From NCBI GenBank assembly GCA_018267705.1, contig JAFDXX010000014.1:1-64000 (forward strand): 64,000 nucleotides of DNA. Reading direction: 5' to 3'. The notes below the pieces were generated by a model. It had not been told where the DNA came from. It made no database searches and saw only the letters and a list, made by a program, of their open reading frames with translations. The translations under genes and the position numbers were made by a program. Below, one piece after another: positions 48,004 through 54,976 of the stretch. Source of the DNA: Bacteroidota bacterium (GTDB lineage Bacteria; Bacteroidota; Bacteroidia; Chitinophagales; Chitinophagaceae). Each line of letters begins with the position of its first letter. Position 1 is the first letter of the stretch.

Positions 48004-48031
48004 TGTTACAAATATACAGCCCTATACTTGA

Positions 48032-48466
48032 TTAGCTTGTTTGTATATAACTATGTAAAAGATCAATAGTTTCTTTATGTGAGTGAATAGCTTCGGTAAC
48101 TACATCTAAAATTGAAATAATACCGCAAATGGCATCTGTATTATCAAACACAGGTAAATATCGAATATTATTGTCACTCATAATATGCATACAGGCTTCA
48201 ATAGAAGAATCGGGTGTAACTCTTGGTAAACCGGTACTCATAATTTCTGCTGCATTTGTTTCTCCGGAAGTTTTTCCTAATAAAATTATTTTTCGGGCAT
48301 AATCTCTTTCTGTAATTAAGCCTTTGTATTGGTTGTTATCCATTACTACAACAGAACCAATATTTTTATCGGCCATTAGCTGTAATACAGATAGTACGGT
48401 GCTTTGCGGAGATACACTTATTACTGAATTACCTTTTCTTGAAAGTATATGAGCTACTTTTTTCAT
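48032..48466 (-). CDS. tandem CBS-domain protein
   Basis: A 144-residue protein made of two CBS motifs: the first from about residue 8 to 64 (VISVSPQSTVLSVLQLMADKNIGSVVVMD), the second from about 78 to 135 (RVTPDSSIEACMHIMSDNNIRYLPVFD). Such pairs bind adenine nucleotides and regulate partner proteins. No catalytic domain is fused. The ATG at 48466 is the start; a longer reading would cross the tRNA-Ser gene on the other strand. Confidence 0.88.
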   Translation of the reverse strand: MKKVAHILSRKGNSVISVSPQSTVLSVLQLMADKNIGSVVVMDNNQYKGLITERDYARKIILLGKTSGETNAAEIMSTGLPRVTPDSSIEACMHIMSDNNIRYLPVFDNTDAICGIISILDVVTEAIHSHKETIDLLHSYIQTS

Positions 48467-48530
48467 AAGCAAAAGTTTATATGAGAAAGTTAAGATAAAA
48501 AGAGGAAAAATAAAACTTATTGCAATTGTT

Positions 48531-48562
48531 TTTGGAAGATATGTACTTACACTATTATTTTG
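48531..48562 (+). promoter_or_regulatory. tRNA-Ser promoter
   Basis: TTTG at 48531-48534 and TTATTTTG at 48555-48562 are 20 bp apart, with one mismatch to TAnnTTTG. The box ends 5 bp before the tRNA, so the transcript starts at or near the mature 5' end. Confidence 0.7.
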
Positions 48563-48567
48563 CACCC

Positions 48568-48652
48568 GGAGAGATGGCAGAGCGGTCGAATGCGGCGGTC
48601 TTGAAAACCGTTGACTGTAACAGGTCCGGGGGTTCGAATCCCTCTCTCTCCG
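48568..48652 (+). tRNA. tRNA-Ser (anticodon TGA)
   Basis: An 85-nt class II tRNA. The acceptor GGAGAGA pairs with TCTCTCC, the anticodon loop is CTTGAAA, a long variable arm follows (GACTGTAACAGGTC region), and the T arm is GGGGG-TTCGAAT-CCCTC. The discriminator is G, as expected for tRNA-Ser. CCA is not encoded. Confidence 0.96.
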
Positions 48653-48663
48653 CAAAATACTTC

Positions 48664-48690
48664 AAAACCCTTACACTGTAAGGGTTTTGT
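48664..48690 (+). terminator. tRNA-Ser terminator
   Basis: The stem AAAACCCTTAC/GTAAGGGTTTT has a very short loop and is followed by GTTTT, 11 bp after the tRNA. Confidence 0.88.
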
Positions 48691-48720
48691 TTTAAATGGC
48701 AAGCATTAATAGAATAAGAA

Positions 48721-49044
48721 TTATCTGCCTAAAAAAATTTTCCCTTCTTCAGAAATCATTTCATAATTCCAAGGTGGGCTAAATGTTAAGTTTACGTTTA
48801 TTGTATAACCTGTAAAACCTGCTTGTAGCATGCTTGTAACATTATTGGTAATACTTTCTCCCATGGGGCAAAATTGTGTAGTAAGCGTCATGGTGCAAAT
48901 AATATTTGCATTATCCTCATCAAAATCTATCTGATAAATTAAACCTAAATCAACAACATTTAATCCAATTTCGGGGTCATATACATCATGCAGTAAAGCA
49001 AGTGCAGTAGTACATTTTAAATTATTGTTGGTAATTACATTCAT
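48721..49044 (-). CDS. DUF59/MIP18-family Fe-S cluster assembly factor (SufT-like)
   Basis: A 107-residue single-domain protein. The family motif is [17 protein letters not shown], then [14 protein letters not shown] with the conserved reactive Cys, and a C-terminal [18 protein letters not shown] typical of SufT/PaaD-like proteins. It helps mature Fe-S proteins. It is the last gene of a three-gene unit with an ATGA overlap to the membrane protein before it. The context suggests repair or assembly under nitrosative stress (inference). Confidence 0.85.
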   Translation of the reverse strand: MNVITNNNLKCTTALALLHDVYDPEIGLNVVDLGLIYQIDFDEDNANIICTMTLTTQFCPMGESITNNVTSMLQAGFTGYTINVNLTFSPPWNYEMISEEGKIFLGR

Positions 49045-50333
49045 AACTTAATAGGTTTATGTAATAAAATTTTTGCAACATTATAGTTGTATAAAAAAGC
49101 TGTTGCAATAAGTAATGCTGCACCTATTTGCAATAATAAGATTAGTGCAAATAATATTCCTAGAACAAAAGAAAATATTCCGCAGAGATAGCAAATACTC
49201 ATTGCAATAAATAATTGATTATTGAATAAATCTTTAGGATTGGGTGTTTTGCCATTTGCACTTTGTATATGGTATACTTTATTCCATACAATAAAAGGAA
49301 GTGTTTTAAAAGTCATTCCTAAAATAATGGCAGTTATCCATCCAAAAAAAATTAAAAACCCATAGAGTAATAGCAAATGAATATTTGATTGTGCTGAGAA
49401 TGTTAAGAGAAAAATGATAATAAATAATGGTAATAAAGGTACTAGCATCATAATAACGGATAATAATGATATTTTCATTTGCTCATCTACTTTTTTACGA
49501 ATACGTTGTTTGTGTGCTTGTATACAATAGTATAGAAACAACATTATTCCAATAAATAAAATGGTATAGCAAACAAATAAATATTTATTAAAAGCAGGAA
49601 TAAAAAAAATAACAATAAAACTAAGAAGTGAAATATTAATGAGGTAATAAATTATTCGTAATAATTTTTCATTTACATATTTTGAAATTAAAAACATGGG
49701 AATTAATCTAGAACCAACGCCAATTATTAAAAGTAAAAACCAACCTATAATTCCTAAATGTGCATGTAATGGCAAATAATAAACAGAATCTTGTGAAAGT
49801 ACAGAAGATGAAAAATTAAACACAAGCAACACACCTAAAAATGCAGTAATAAATAACCACAATGTTGAAGTAAAAACAAATGTTGCATGTATGTTTTGGC
49901 TTTTAGATTGTGTAATGCTTAAAGCAAGATTGATAACAAATGCCAACAATGCAGTAAGAATTAAAGAGCCACCTATTTTAGCAGTTGCACCAAAACTGAA
50001 AATATATAATGAATAAACCAATAATGGGATACCAATGCCTGCTAAAATAAAACTAATATATGCTAAAATATTACTATATAATTTGCCTTCAACTATTACA
50101 GGTACTAATTGGTGGCTTGCTCCCAAAATAATCATTGTGCCCCAGCCCAATGCCATAATATGTGTTATGGCAAGTGTGTTTGGTTGAAAATAATGTATCA
50201 AAAATTTATTTGATGAGATGAATAATAAAATAGTTGCTGCTAAGAATGATAATGCAGCATACAAATAAAATGGCAACACTACTTTCCATGTTGTAGTTTT
50301 AGTAGTTGTGTTATTGATTCCGGTAATAAACAT
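49041..50333 (-). CDS. polytopic His-rich membrane protein, haem-copper/NnrS-like
   Basis: A 430-residue inner-membrane protein with about twelve helices. His residues sit inside helices in patterns of haem-binding oxidase-like proteins: THIMALGWGTMIILGASHQL near 60-80, and LPLHAHLGIIGWFLLLIIGVGSRLIP near 190-215. These recall NnrS and cytochrome-oxidase subunit I relatives found with denitrification genes. The exact family is not certain. It is between a DUF1858/DUF2249 gene (4 bp away) and the DUF59 gene (ATGA overlap). A role in NO or N2O metabolism is inferred. Confidence 0.65.
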   Translation of the reverse strand: MFITGINNTTTKTTTWKVVLPFYLYAALSFLAATILLFISSNKFLIHYFQPNTLAITHIMALGWGTMIILGASHQLVPVIVEGKLYSNILAYISFILAGIGIPLLVYSLYIFSFGATAKIGGSLILTALLAFVINLALSITQSKSQNIHATFVFTSTLWLFITAFLGVLLVFNFSSSVLSQDSVYYLPLHAHLGIIGWFLLLIIGVGSRLIPMFLISKYVNEKLLRIIYYLINISLLSFIVIFFIPAFNKYLFVCYTILFIGIMLFLYYCIQAHKQRIRKKVDEQMKISLLSVIMMLVPLLPLFIIIFLLTFSAQSNIHLLLLYGFLIFFGWITAIILGMTFKTLPFIVWNKVYHIQSANGKTPNPKDLFNNQLFIAMSICYLCGIFSFVLGILFALILLLQIGAALLIATAFLYNYNVAKILLHKPIKL

Positions 50334-50337
50334 TTAT

Positions 50338-51159
50338 TTAATTTTTTGCATGAAAAATTAGCAAATGCACTTCGTTATCTTTTATTTCCTTCACACGATA
50401 ATCCATATTTCTTTCTTTTAATTCGGGTAATAAAAAAACAGGAATACGTTTATGATAAACAAATAACGCAGTATTATTGGGTAATTTTTCTAAAGCTTCT
50501 AAAATTGTCATCATTGGTTGAGGCATTTCTAAATGTCTAACATCTATTACAAGTAAATTGTTTTCAAATTGTTTTATTGTTTCATTCCAATCATTACTTG
50601 CTGCGGGTTTAGTTTCTTCTATTTTTTGTGTTGTATTTTTTTTGTAAAAGAATGAATTAATTAAATCTTCATTTTCTTTTTCTATAAAATATTCAAAACC
50701 TTGTTTGCTTAAAATATTTATAAGAGGTGTGGGTTCAAATGTATTTATTAGTTTTAAAACAGTTTGATTAGGTAATTCTTTAATTTTTTTCATTATAATT
50801 TTAAAAGGATCTTCTCCTCCTTCAATTATAGGCCTTACGTCTAATACATCAACTTTTAAATTATTTATTTGCTGCATAAAATTGGGTAATACAATTTGTG
50901 TTGGTGATTCATTCTCTGCAACAATTGTTTCGTTAATTGTAAAACCTAATGGTTGTAATACTTTATAAAAGTCTGTTATATTACAATTAGCAACTTTACT
51001 TGCTGTGTGTATTGAAGTTCGGGCTGCCATTATTTTACGCAGCAAAGGATTACGTAATTTGCTAAACTTAGGCGATATACTGATAATTGCTTCTAAAGCA
51101 TTAGGGTTTGCTTTTAAAATAGTAGCAATTTTTGTATTAGCATTTATTTCTATAGGCAT
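50338..51159 (-). CDS. DUF1858 plus tandem DUF2249-like protein
   Basis: A 273-residue soluble protein in three parts: an N-terminal DUF1858-like helical domain (INANTKIATILKANPNALEAII, to about 70), a first DUF2249/TusA-like domain from about 100 (LDVRPIIEGGEDPFKIIMKKIKELP, with TPLINILSKQGFEYFI), and a second from about 200 (VIDVRHLEMPQPMMTILEALEKLP). The fold resembles sulfur-relay proteins but lacks their Cys. Such proteins recur beside RIC and NO-related genes. The mechanism is unknown. It is the first gene of the three-gene unit; its promoter must lie in 51160-51223. Confidence 0.75.
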   Translation of the reverse strand: MPIEINANTKIATILKANPNALEAIISISPKFSKLRNPLLRKIMAARTSIHTASKVANCNITDFYKVLQPLGFTINETIVAENESPTQIVLPNFMQQINNLKVDVLDVRPIIEGGEDPFKIIMKKIKELPNQTVLKLINTFEPTPLINILSKQGFEYFIEKENEDLINSFFYKKNTTQKIEETKPAASNDWNETIKQFENNLLVIDVRHLEMPQPMMTILEALEKLPNNTALFVYHKRIPVFLLPELKERNMDYRVKEIKDNEVHLLIFHAKN

Positions 51160-51223
51160 AAAACAATGTTTTGTTAGTAATATAGTATGTAGATTTTAAC
51201 ATTCCTCACCAACTTTAATTACG

Positions 51224-51255
51224 AAAAAGAATGGCGGTTAATTGCCATTCTTTTT
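51224..51255 (-). terminator. terminator of the RIC gene
   Basis: The stem AAAAAGAATGGC/GCCATTCTTTTT has an 8-base loop and Ts on both strands, 33 bp beyond the stop of the di-iron protein. It separates it from the DUF1858/DUF2249 operon. Confidence 0.9.
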
Positions 51256-51263
51256 GCAGTGGG

Positions 51264-51280
51264 TATATATATATATATAT
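51264..51280. repeat. (TA)n microsatellite
   Basis: Seventeen bases of uninterrupted alternating T and A lie between the RIC stop codon and its terminator. Likely variable in length; no function is seen. Confidence 0.8.
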
Positions 51281-51287
51281 GAGGGGA

Positions 51288-52250
51288 TTAGTGTACCAAT
51301 TCTTTTTCAATTGCAGCTGCTTTTGGAAAAAGAATATTATTTTCTAAATGAATATGAATATGTAAATCATCTTCAAATTCATCTAACATTCTGTACAATA
51401 AACTATAGCTGGCGCAAGCATCATGGGGCAATGTGTAATTGTTGGTAATTCTTCTAATTTCATCCATTGCATTTCCAGCAATTTCGTGTTCCATTTCCAT
51501 CATGTTAATAGGATGTTGTACTGAACCGAAAGGGTTATCAGCTAAATGTTGTGTTCCGTTTTTTGCTGCAACTATTTGTTTAATATATGGAAATAATATT
51601 TTTTCTTCTTTTACAAGATGAGATGATAATTCTGCATTCACTGTTTCTACTAATTCATAAACTCTTTGTAATTCAGGATGATGACTGCCATGTACTCGCA
51701 AAACTTTTTGTGCATATGTTTTAATATCAGGCAAATTATTGCGAACATATGTGTGATGTGTATTTACAATATAATCAGCTAAAAAATCTAAACTCCATTC
51801 ATTATAAGGAATAGGTCTTGAAGTAAAATTATTTTTATCTGCACTTTGTAATTCTTGCTCTACTTTGGTTACATCAATTCCTTTTTCTGCACATGCTTCT
51901 TTCACTGTTTTTTTACCACCGCAACAAAAGTCTAAACCATACTTTTTAAATACTTGTGCTTTGTGTAAATCTTTAGCAGCAATTTGTCCTAATGTTTCTT
52001 CGTCTTCACCAATAATGCGTTTGGTAATATTTATTTTCCACCAATGCGGTCCTTGTTCAATATATTCCCAATTAAATATATTTCCTCTCTCGCCTAATAG
52101 TTGATAATATAAAGGTTTAGGGTCGTGATCGTTATGAATAGTAAGCGTTTGTCCTTCTTGTAATTCATCAAAACGAGCAAAAATGGTTGGATGTTTTAAA
52201 CGGGGTTCAAGCAATGTTACATTTAAAATATTTTCTAAAGCTACTTCCAT
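51288..52250 (-). CDS. RIC-type di-iron Fe-S cluster repair protein with N-terminal DUF2249
   Basis: A 320-residue fusion. Residues 1-80 are a DUF2249 domain (IFARFDELQEGQTLTIHNDHDPKPLYYQLL). About 85-140 form the ScdA_N segment with the CC pair in KKYGLDFCCGGKKTVKEAC. From 155 on is a hemerythrin-like four-helix domain whose di-iron ligands include HHTYVRN, HGSHHPEL, HLVKEEKILFPYI, MEMEHEIAG and HIHLENNILFPKA. YtfE/ScdA proteins repair Fe-S clusters hit by NO or oxidants. A TGA-N6-TCA operator lies 77 bp upstream of the ATG. Confidence 0.92.
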   Translation of the reverse strand: MEVALENILNVTLLEPRLKHPTIFARFDELQEGQTLTIHNDHDPKPLYYQLLGERGNIFNWEYIEQGPHWWKINITKRIIGEDEETLGQIAAKDLHKAQVFKKYGLDFCCGGKKTVKEACAEKGIDVTKVEQELQSADKNNFTSRPIPYNEWSLDFLADYIVNTHHTYVRNNLPDIKTYAQKVLRVHGSHHPELQRVYELVETVNAELSSHLVKEEKILFPYIKQIVAAKNGTQHLADNPFGSVQHPINMMEMEHEIAGNAMDEIRRITNNYTLPHDACASYSLLYRMLDEFEDDLHIHIHLENNILFPKAAAIEKELVH

Positions 52251-52326
52251 AAATTTTTATTTTTTGGTGAAGAATAGAGTTCCTTAAAAACTTATGTAAA
52301 AGTGCAATGTGTAGAAAAAATATTTT

Positions 52327-52340
52327 GTGATTCAAATCAT
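52327..52340 (-). promoter_or_regulatory. FNR-family-like operator before the RIC gene
   Basis: The site reads GTGA-TTCAAA-TCAT: core TGA-N6-TCA with the extended TGAT-N4-ATCA palindrome, centred at 52333.5. At the fixed offset of 29.5-36.5 bp downstream (52304-52297) the minus strand reads CACTTTTA, 4 of 6 matches to TAnnTTTG. The regulator is inferred. Confidence 0.6.
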
Positions 52341-52341
52341 T

Positions 52342-53562
52342 TTATGGCAATTTATTTTTTCGAGAAAAGGAAAAATTGATAACAGCTAATCCCGAAAATA
52401 AAATAAGTGCAACTACAAACAATAATTCATTTAAATATGGAATGCTAACATAACCAAGGTCGGCAGAGCCTTGCAACATTAATATTACTTCGTTTAAAAT
52501 AATTCCTGCAACAAAAATTATAATGCCCTTTTTAAGTTTTGTTGAAATAAAATTCATTTCAAAATTTGTAGTATATGCAAACAAGAAAATTGTAATAACA
52601 CCTAATAAAACCAAATGTAAATATCCAATAATAATGGGCCTGAAACCAAATGCCAATTGGCTTAATGAAGGTATTGTTGAAAATGCTTGTAATAATAATT
52701 TAATTGTTAATGCAACTGCACTTAGAATAAAAAGAATTTTACTTGTTGAATTTATTTGTGAAAATATATTTTTATTTTTTCTGATTATTTCGGTAATGTA
52801 AAACCATCCAATAAGTTGCATAATGGCAGTTATTAATACAATTAAATAAAGTACAAAAGGAATGTTTAACCATAATGCCGATAAGAAAAATGCAGGAACC
52901 GAAGCAATTAAAAAGAAATAAAATACTTGCAATAATTTCTTTTTATCGGTAATTAAATCTTCCATCATTACCATTAATAAACCCATGCAGGCAAAAAAGA
53001 ACCAACCGTTATATTGAAAGTGAAGAAAAAAATAAATAGCAGATAAATATAATTTGGGTGTCATTATTTTATTCATCATTAAATAGCCTAAACTAAATGC
53101 TCCAATAGATGAGATAGCGTTTAATGTAACCGCCGCCTTAAACCATTTGTGTGCTATTTTAGGTTGTGCTTGTTTGTTTAAATCTCTCCAAAAAACAATA
53201 GCAAACCAATACGAAACAAAAACAGATAATGCAGAAAATATAATAGAGTATAAACCATAACCTTCCCATGGGAAAGTAAGCAACATACCATAAGCAGTAA
53301 TTAAATTAGCCCACAAAATTGTTTTGTATTTGGCTAAATTATTTTCTAATGAAGTATGTTTTAATTGTTTAATAAGTAAGAACATTAATGCTTGCGTAAT
53401 CCAACCGGCAAAGGCAAAATGAGAGTGTGCATGTAGTATTTTTTTTTGTTCAATAAAGGGAAGTGAGAAAGCTATTTTATAACGAAGTATAATGCCAAGA
53501 ATTGAAACTATTAATAAATTTATAAATGCAATTCTTAACCATTTATGAATTGAAATATGCAT
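52342..53562 (-). CDS. second polytopic His-rich membrane protein of the nos island
   Basis: A 406-residue inner-membrane protein with about twelve helices. HAHSHFAFAGWITQALMFLLIKQL near residues 44-64 has several His in a helix, and HFQYNGWFFFACMGLLM (about 182) and YLHLVLLGVITIFLFAY (about 315) hold more. This is the pattern of haem-copper-oxidase-like or NnrS-like proteins, without the full ligand set of an oxidase. The ATG at 53562 is chosen because the upstream TTG (53577) falls inside a perfect -7 box. Preceded by the best-placed operator of the island. Exact function unknown. Confidence 0.65.
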   Translation of the reverse strand: MHISIHKWLRIAFINLLIVSILGIILRYKIAFSLPFIEQKKILHAHSHFAFAGWITQALMFLLIKQLKHTSLENNLAKYKTILWANLITAYGMLLTFPWEGYGLYSIIFSALSVFVSYWFAIVFWRDLNKQAQPKIAHKWFKAAVTLNAISSIGAFSLGYLMMNKIMTPKLYLSAIYFFLHFQYNGWFFFACMGLLMVMMEDLITDKKKLLQVFYFFLIASVPAFFLSALWLNIPFVLYLIVLITAIMQLIGWFYITEIIRKNKNIFSQINSTSKILFILSAVALTIKLLLQAFSTIPSLSQLAFGFRPIIIGYLHLVLLGVITIFLFAYTTNFEMNFISTKLKKGIIIFVAGIILNEVILMLQGSADLGYVSIPYLNELLFVVALILFSGLAVINFSFSRKNKLP

Positions 53563-53574
53563 GAATTTTTTTTG

Positions 53575-53582
53575 CAAAATTA
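53575..53582 (-). promoter_or_regulatory. -7 box TAATTTTG
   Basis: A six-of-six match to TAnnTTTG on the minus strand, 12 bp before the ATG at 53562 and 29.5-36.5 bp from the operator centre. No -33 TTTG is present at normal spacing; the operator occupies the -41.5 position instead, as in activator-dependent class II promoters. Confidence 0.7.
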
Positions 53583-53602
53583 AAAATCATTCAATTTTTG
53601 TA

Positions 53603-53620
53603 GTATGATTTTAGTCATAC
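53603..53620 (-). promoter_or_regulatory. perfect inverted repeat operator GTATGA-N6-TCATAC
   Basis: A perfect 6-bp-arm palindrome centred at 53611.5, between the Crp/Fnr gene and the His-rich membrane protein. With the -7 box at 53582-53575 it would sit near -41.5. It shares the core TATGA-N6-TCATA with the sites at 61848 and, with one change, 54357. Confidence 0.72.
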
Positions 53621-53635
53621 CTAACCAATAATAAA

Positions 53636-54232
53636 TTAACAATATACTTTTCCTTTTTTAATTGTTAATTCTCCTTTATCGTGCATTTGCCTCATGGCTC
53701 TAATAACAGTTTCAACTCTAAGCCCCGTCATATCTGCAATTTGCTGGCGTGTAAGTTGTAATTGGTTACATTCTGCACAAATATTTTTATGATTCATTTT
53801 AAAATAATTTAGTAAGAATGAAATTTTATCTTCCGGATCGTTACCTGCCAGTTCTTTTAAGGTAAGAAATTTATAACGTACTCTTTCTGCTAATAGTTTT
53901 GAAAATTTAAAATGTATATCAGGCCTTTCAGTAATTAATTGATGAAATGTTGCTTTGTGTAAACGAATAATGGTAGATTCGGTATTGGCAATAGCAGTTG
54001 CAACATGTACTTGTTCATCAAACAAAGGAAGTTCTCCAAAACATTCATCGGGTTCAATAAGCATTTGAATAAACTCTTTTCCTTCGTCGTTTATATTAAC
54101 CCATCTTACACTTCCTTCCACTAATTGGAAATAAAAATTACAAACTGTATTTTCATTAAAAATAATTTCCTCAGCATCTATTTTCTTATAAGTAGCCCCC
54201 CATGCCAGTAATATATCAATATCTATCATCAT
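53636..54232 (-). CDS. Crp/Fnr-family transcription regulator
   Basis: A 198-residue regulator: cyclic-nucleotide-binding-like beta roll (about 15-100, with CFGELPLFDEQ), long dimer helix (about 105-130), and winged HTH (LTRQQIADMTGLRVETVIRAMRQM). The recognition helix keeps the Glu and Arg of FNR's VETISR but has Ile at the FNR Ser position. The N-terminal Fe-S cysteines of FNR are missing. Cysteines occur at 31, 64, 152, 155 and 198, the 152/155 pair as CAEC just before the HTH. It is divergent from the cytochrome c-nosZ operon, so it probably controls the island in response to NO or oxygen loss. Confidence 0.9.
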   Translation of the reverse strand: MMIDIDILLAWGATYKKIDAEEIIFNENTVCNFYFQLVEGSVRWVNINDEGKEFIQMLIEPDECFGELPLFDEQVHVATAIANTESTIIRLHKATFHQLITERPDIHFKFSKLLAERVRYKFLTLKELAGNDPEDKISFLLNYFKMNHKNICAECNQLQLTRQQIADMTGLRVETVIRAMRQMHDKGELTIKKGKVYC

Positions 54233-54356
54233 AAAGCTAAGTGTGTTACAAAAGTAATACTATAATAAAAAATTACTTAAAAATGTAAATACTTCAATTA
54301 TATTTTTTATTTTTAAAACAATGAAAAATTAACCAATATTCAGTTAGATTATATTT

Positions 54357-54372
54357 TATGATTATACGCATA
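54357..54372 (+). promoter_or_regulatory. operator upstream of the cytochrome c-nosZ operon
   Basis: TATGA-TTATAC-GCATA, centred at 54364.5, differs from the perfect operator by one base in the right arm. It is 29.5-36.5 bp from the -7-like box at 54394-54401. This is the only site of this type I see in the divergent region of 197 bp, so it could serve both directions. Confidence 0.65.
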
Positions 54373-54393
54373 GTTCACTTTTTTTTTCGTTCA

Positions 54394-54401
54394 TAATCTT
54401 G
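54394..54401 (+). promoter_or_regulatory. -7-like box TAATCTTG of the nos operon
   Basis: Five of six matches to TAnnTTTG, 28 bp before the cytochrome c ATG, with no -33 TTTG at normal spacing. Confidence 0.6.
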
Positions 54402-54429
54402 CATTATTATTCAAACAAACACTACACAT

Positions 54430-54933
54430 ATGAAATTGAAATTTGCAATGTTTTCAACAGCAATCATGTTTCTAACCATTACCCTGTTATCTTGTGGCGG
54501 AGGTAATAACAGCACACCTTCTACACCCGCAGCAGCACCAACAGCATCAACTGCTGAAACAAAAACCGATAATGGGAATCCTTCTTACGATCCTAAACGC
54601 GGTACAGGTAAATTTACAAAAGTTGATATTCCGGCTACATTAGATGCTGCAAAAGCCAGTGCAGGTGAAAAAGTATTTAATGTAAAATGTAGCAGTTGCC
54701 ACAAATTAACTGATGAAAAATTAGTTGGTCCGGGTTGGAAAGGTGTTACAGGTCGCCACTCTGCAGAATGGATTATGAACTTTTCTACCAATACAGATGA
54801 AATGATTGATAAAGACCCTAAAGCACAAGCCATGCTTGAAATTTGTTTAGTGCGTATGCCTAATCAAAATTTAAGTGATGATGATGCTAGAAATATTTAT
54901 GAATTTATGCGTAAAAATGATGGCGTAAAATAA
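54430..54933 (+). CDS. lipoprotein c-type cytochrome, probable NosZ electron donor
   Basis: A 167-residue exported protein. The signal ends in a lipobox (TLLSCGGG, Cys22), then a Pro/Ala/Thr-rich linker to about residue 50, then a monohaem cytochrome c domain with CSSCH at 87-91 and a Met ligand in CLVRMPNQN near 140. It begins the nos operon, 43 bp before nosZ, so it most likely delivers electrons to NosZ on the periplasmic side of the membrane. It depends on the Ccm/Res haem-attachment system (ccmB is at 14 kb). Confidence 0.9.
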   Translation: MKLKFAMFSTAIMFLTITLLSCGGGNNSTPSTPAAAPTASTAETKTDNGNPSYDPKRGTGKFTKVDIPATLDAAKASAGEKVFNVKCSSCHKLTDEKLVGPGWKGVTGRHSAEWIMNFSTNTDEMIDKDPKAQAMLEICLVRMPNQNLSDDDARNIYEFMRKNDGVK

Positions 54934-54976
54934 TAAAACAATTACTCTCTGCTCTAAAAAAATCAAAACAAACAAT

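Noticed and set aside
48467..48655. N-terminal extension of the CBS-domain protein by 63 codons
   Set aside because: The extension is antisense to the tRNA-Ser gene and lacks CBS-like sequence; the ATG at 48466 begins the conserved domain.
51197..51208. A fifth operator (TAA-N6-TCA) before the DUF1858/DUF2249 operon
   Set aside because: The left half-site is broken and no -7-like box lies at the 29.5-36.5 bp offset, so I did not count it.
54332..54347. TAAC-N9-GTTA inverted repeat in the region between the Crp/Fnr gene and the cytochrome c gene
   Set aside because: The arms are short, the spacing differs from Crp/Fnr sites, and nothing similar occurs before the other genes of the island.
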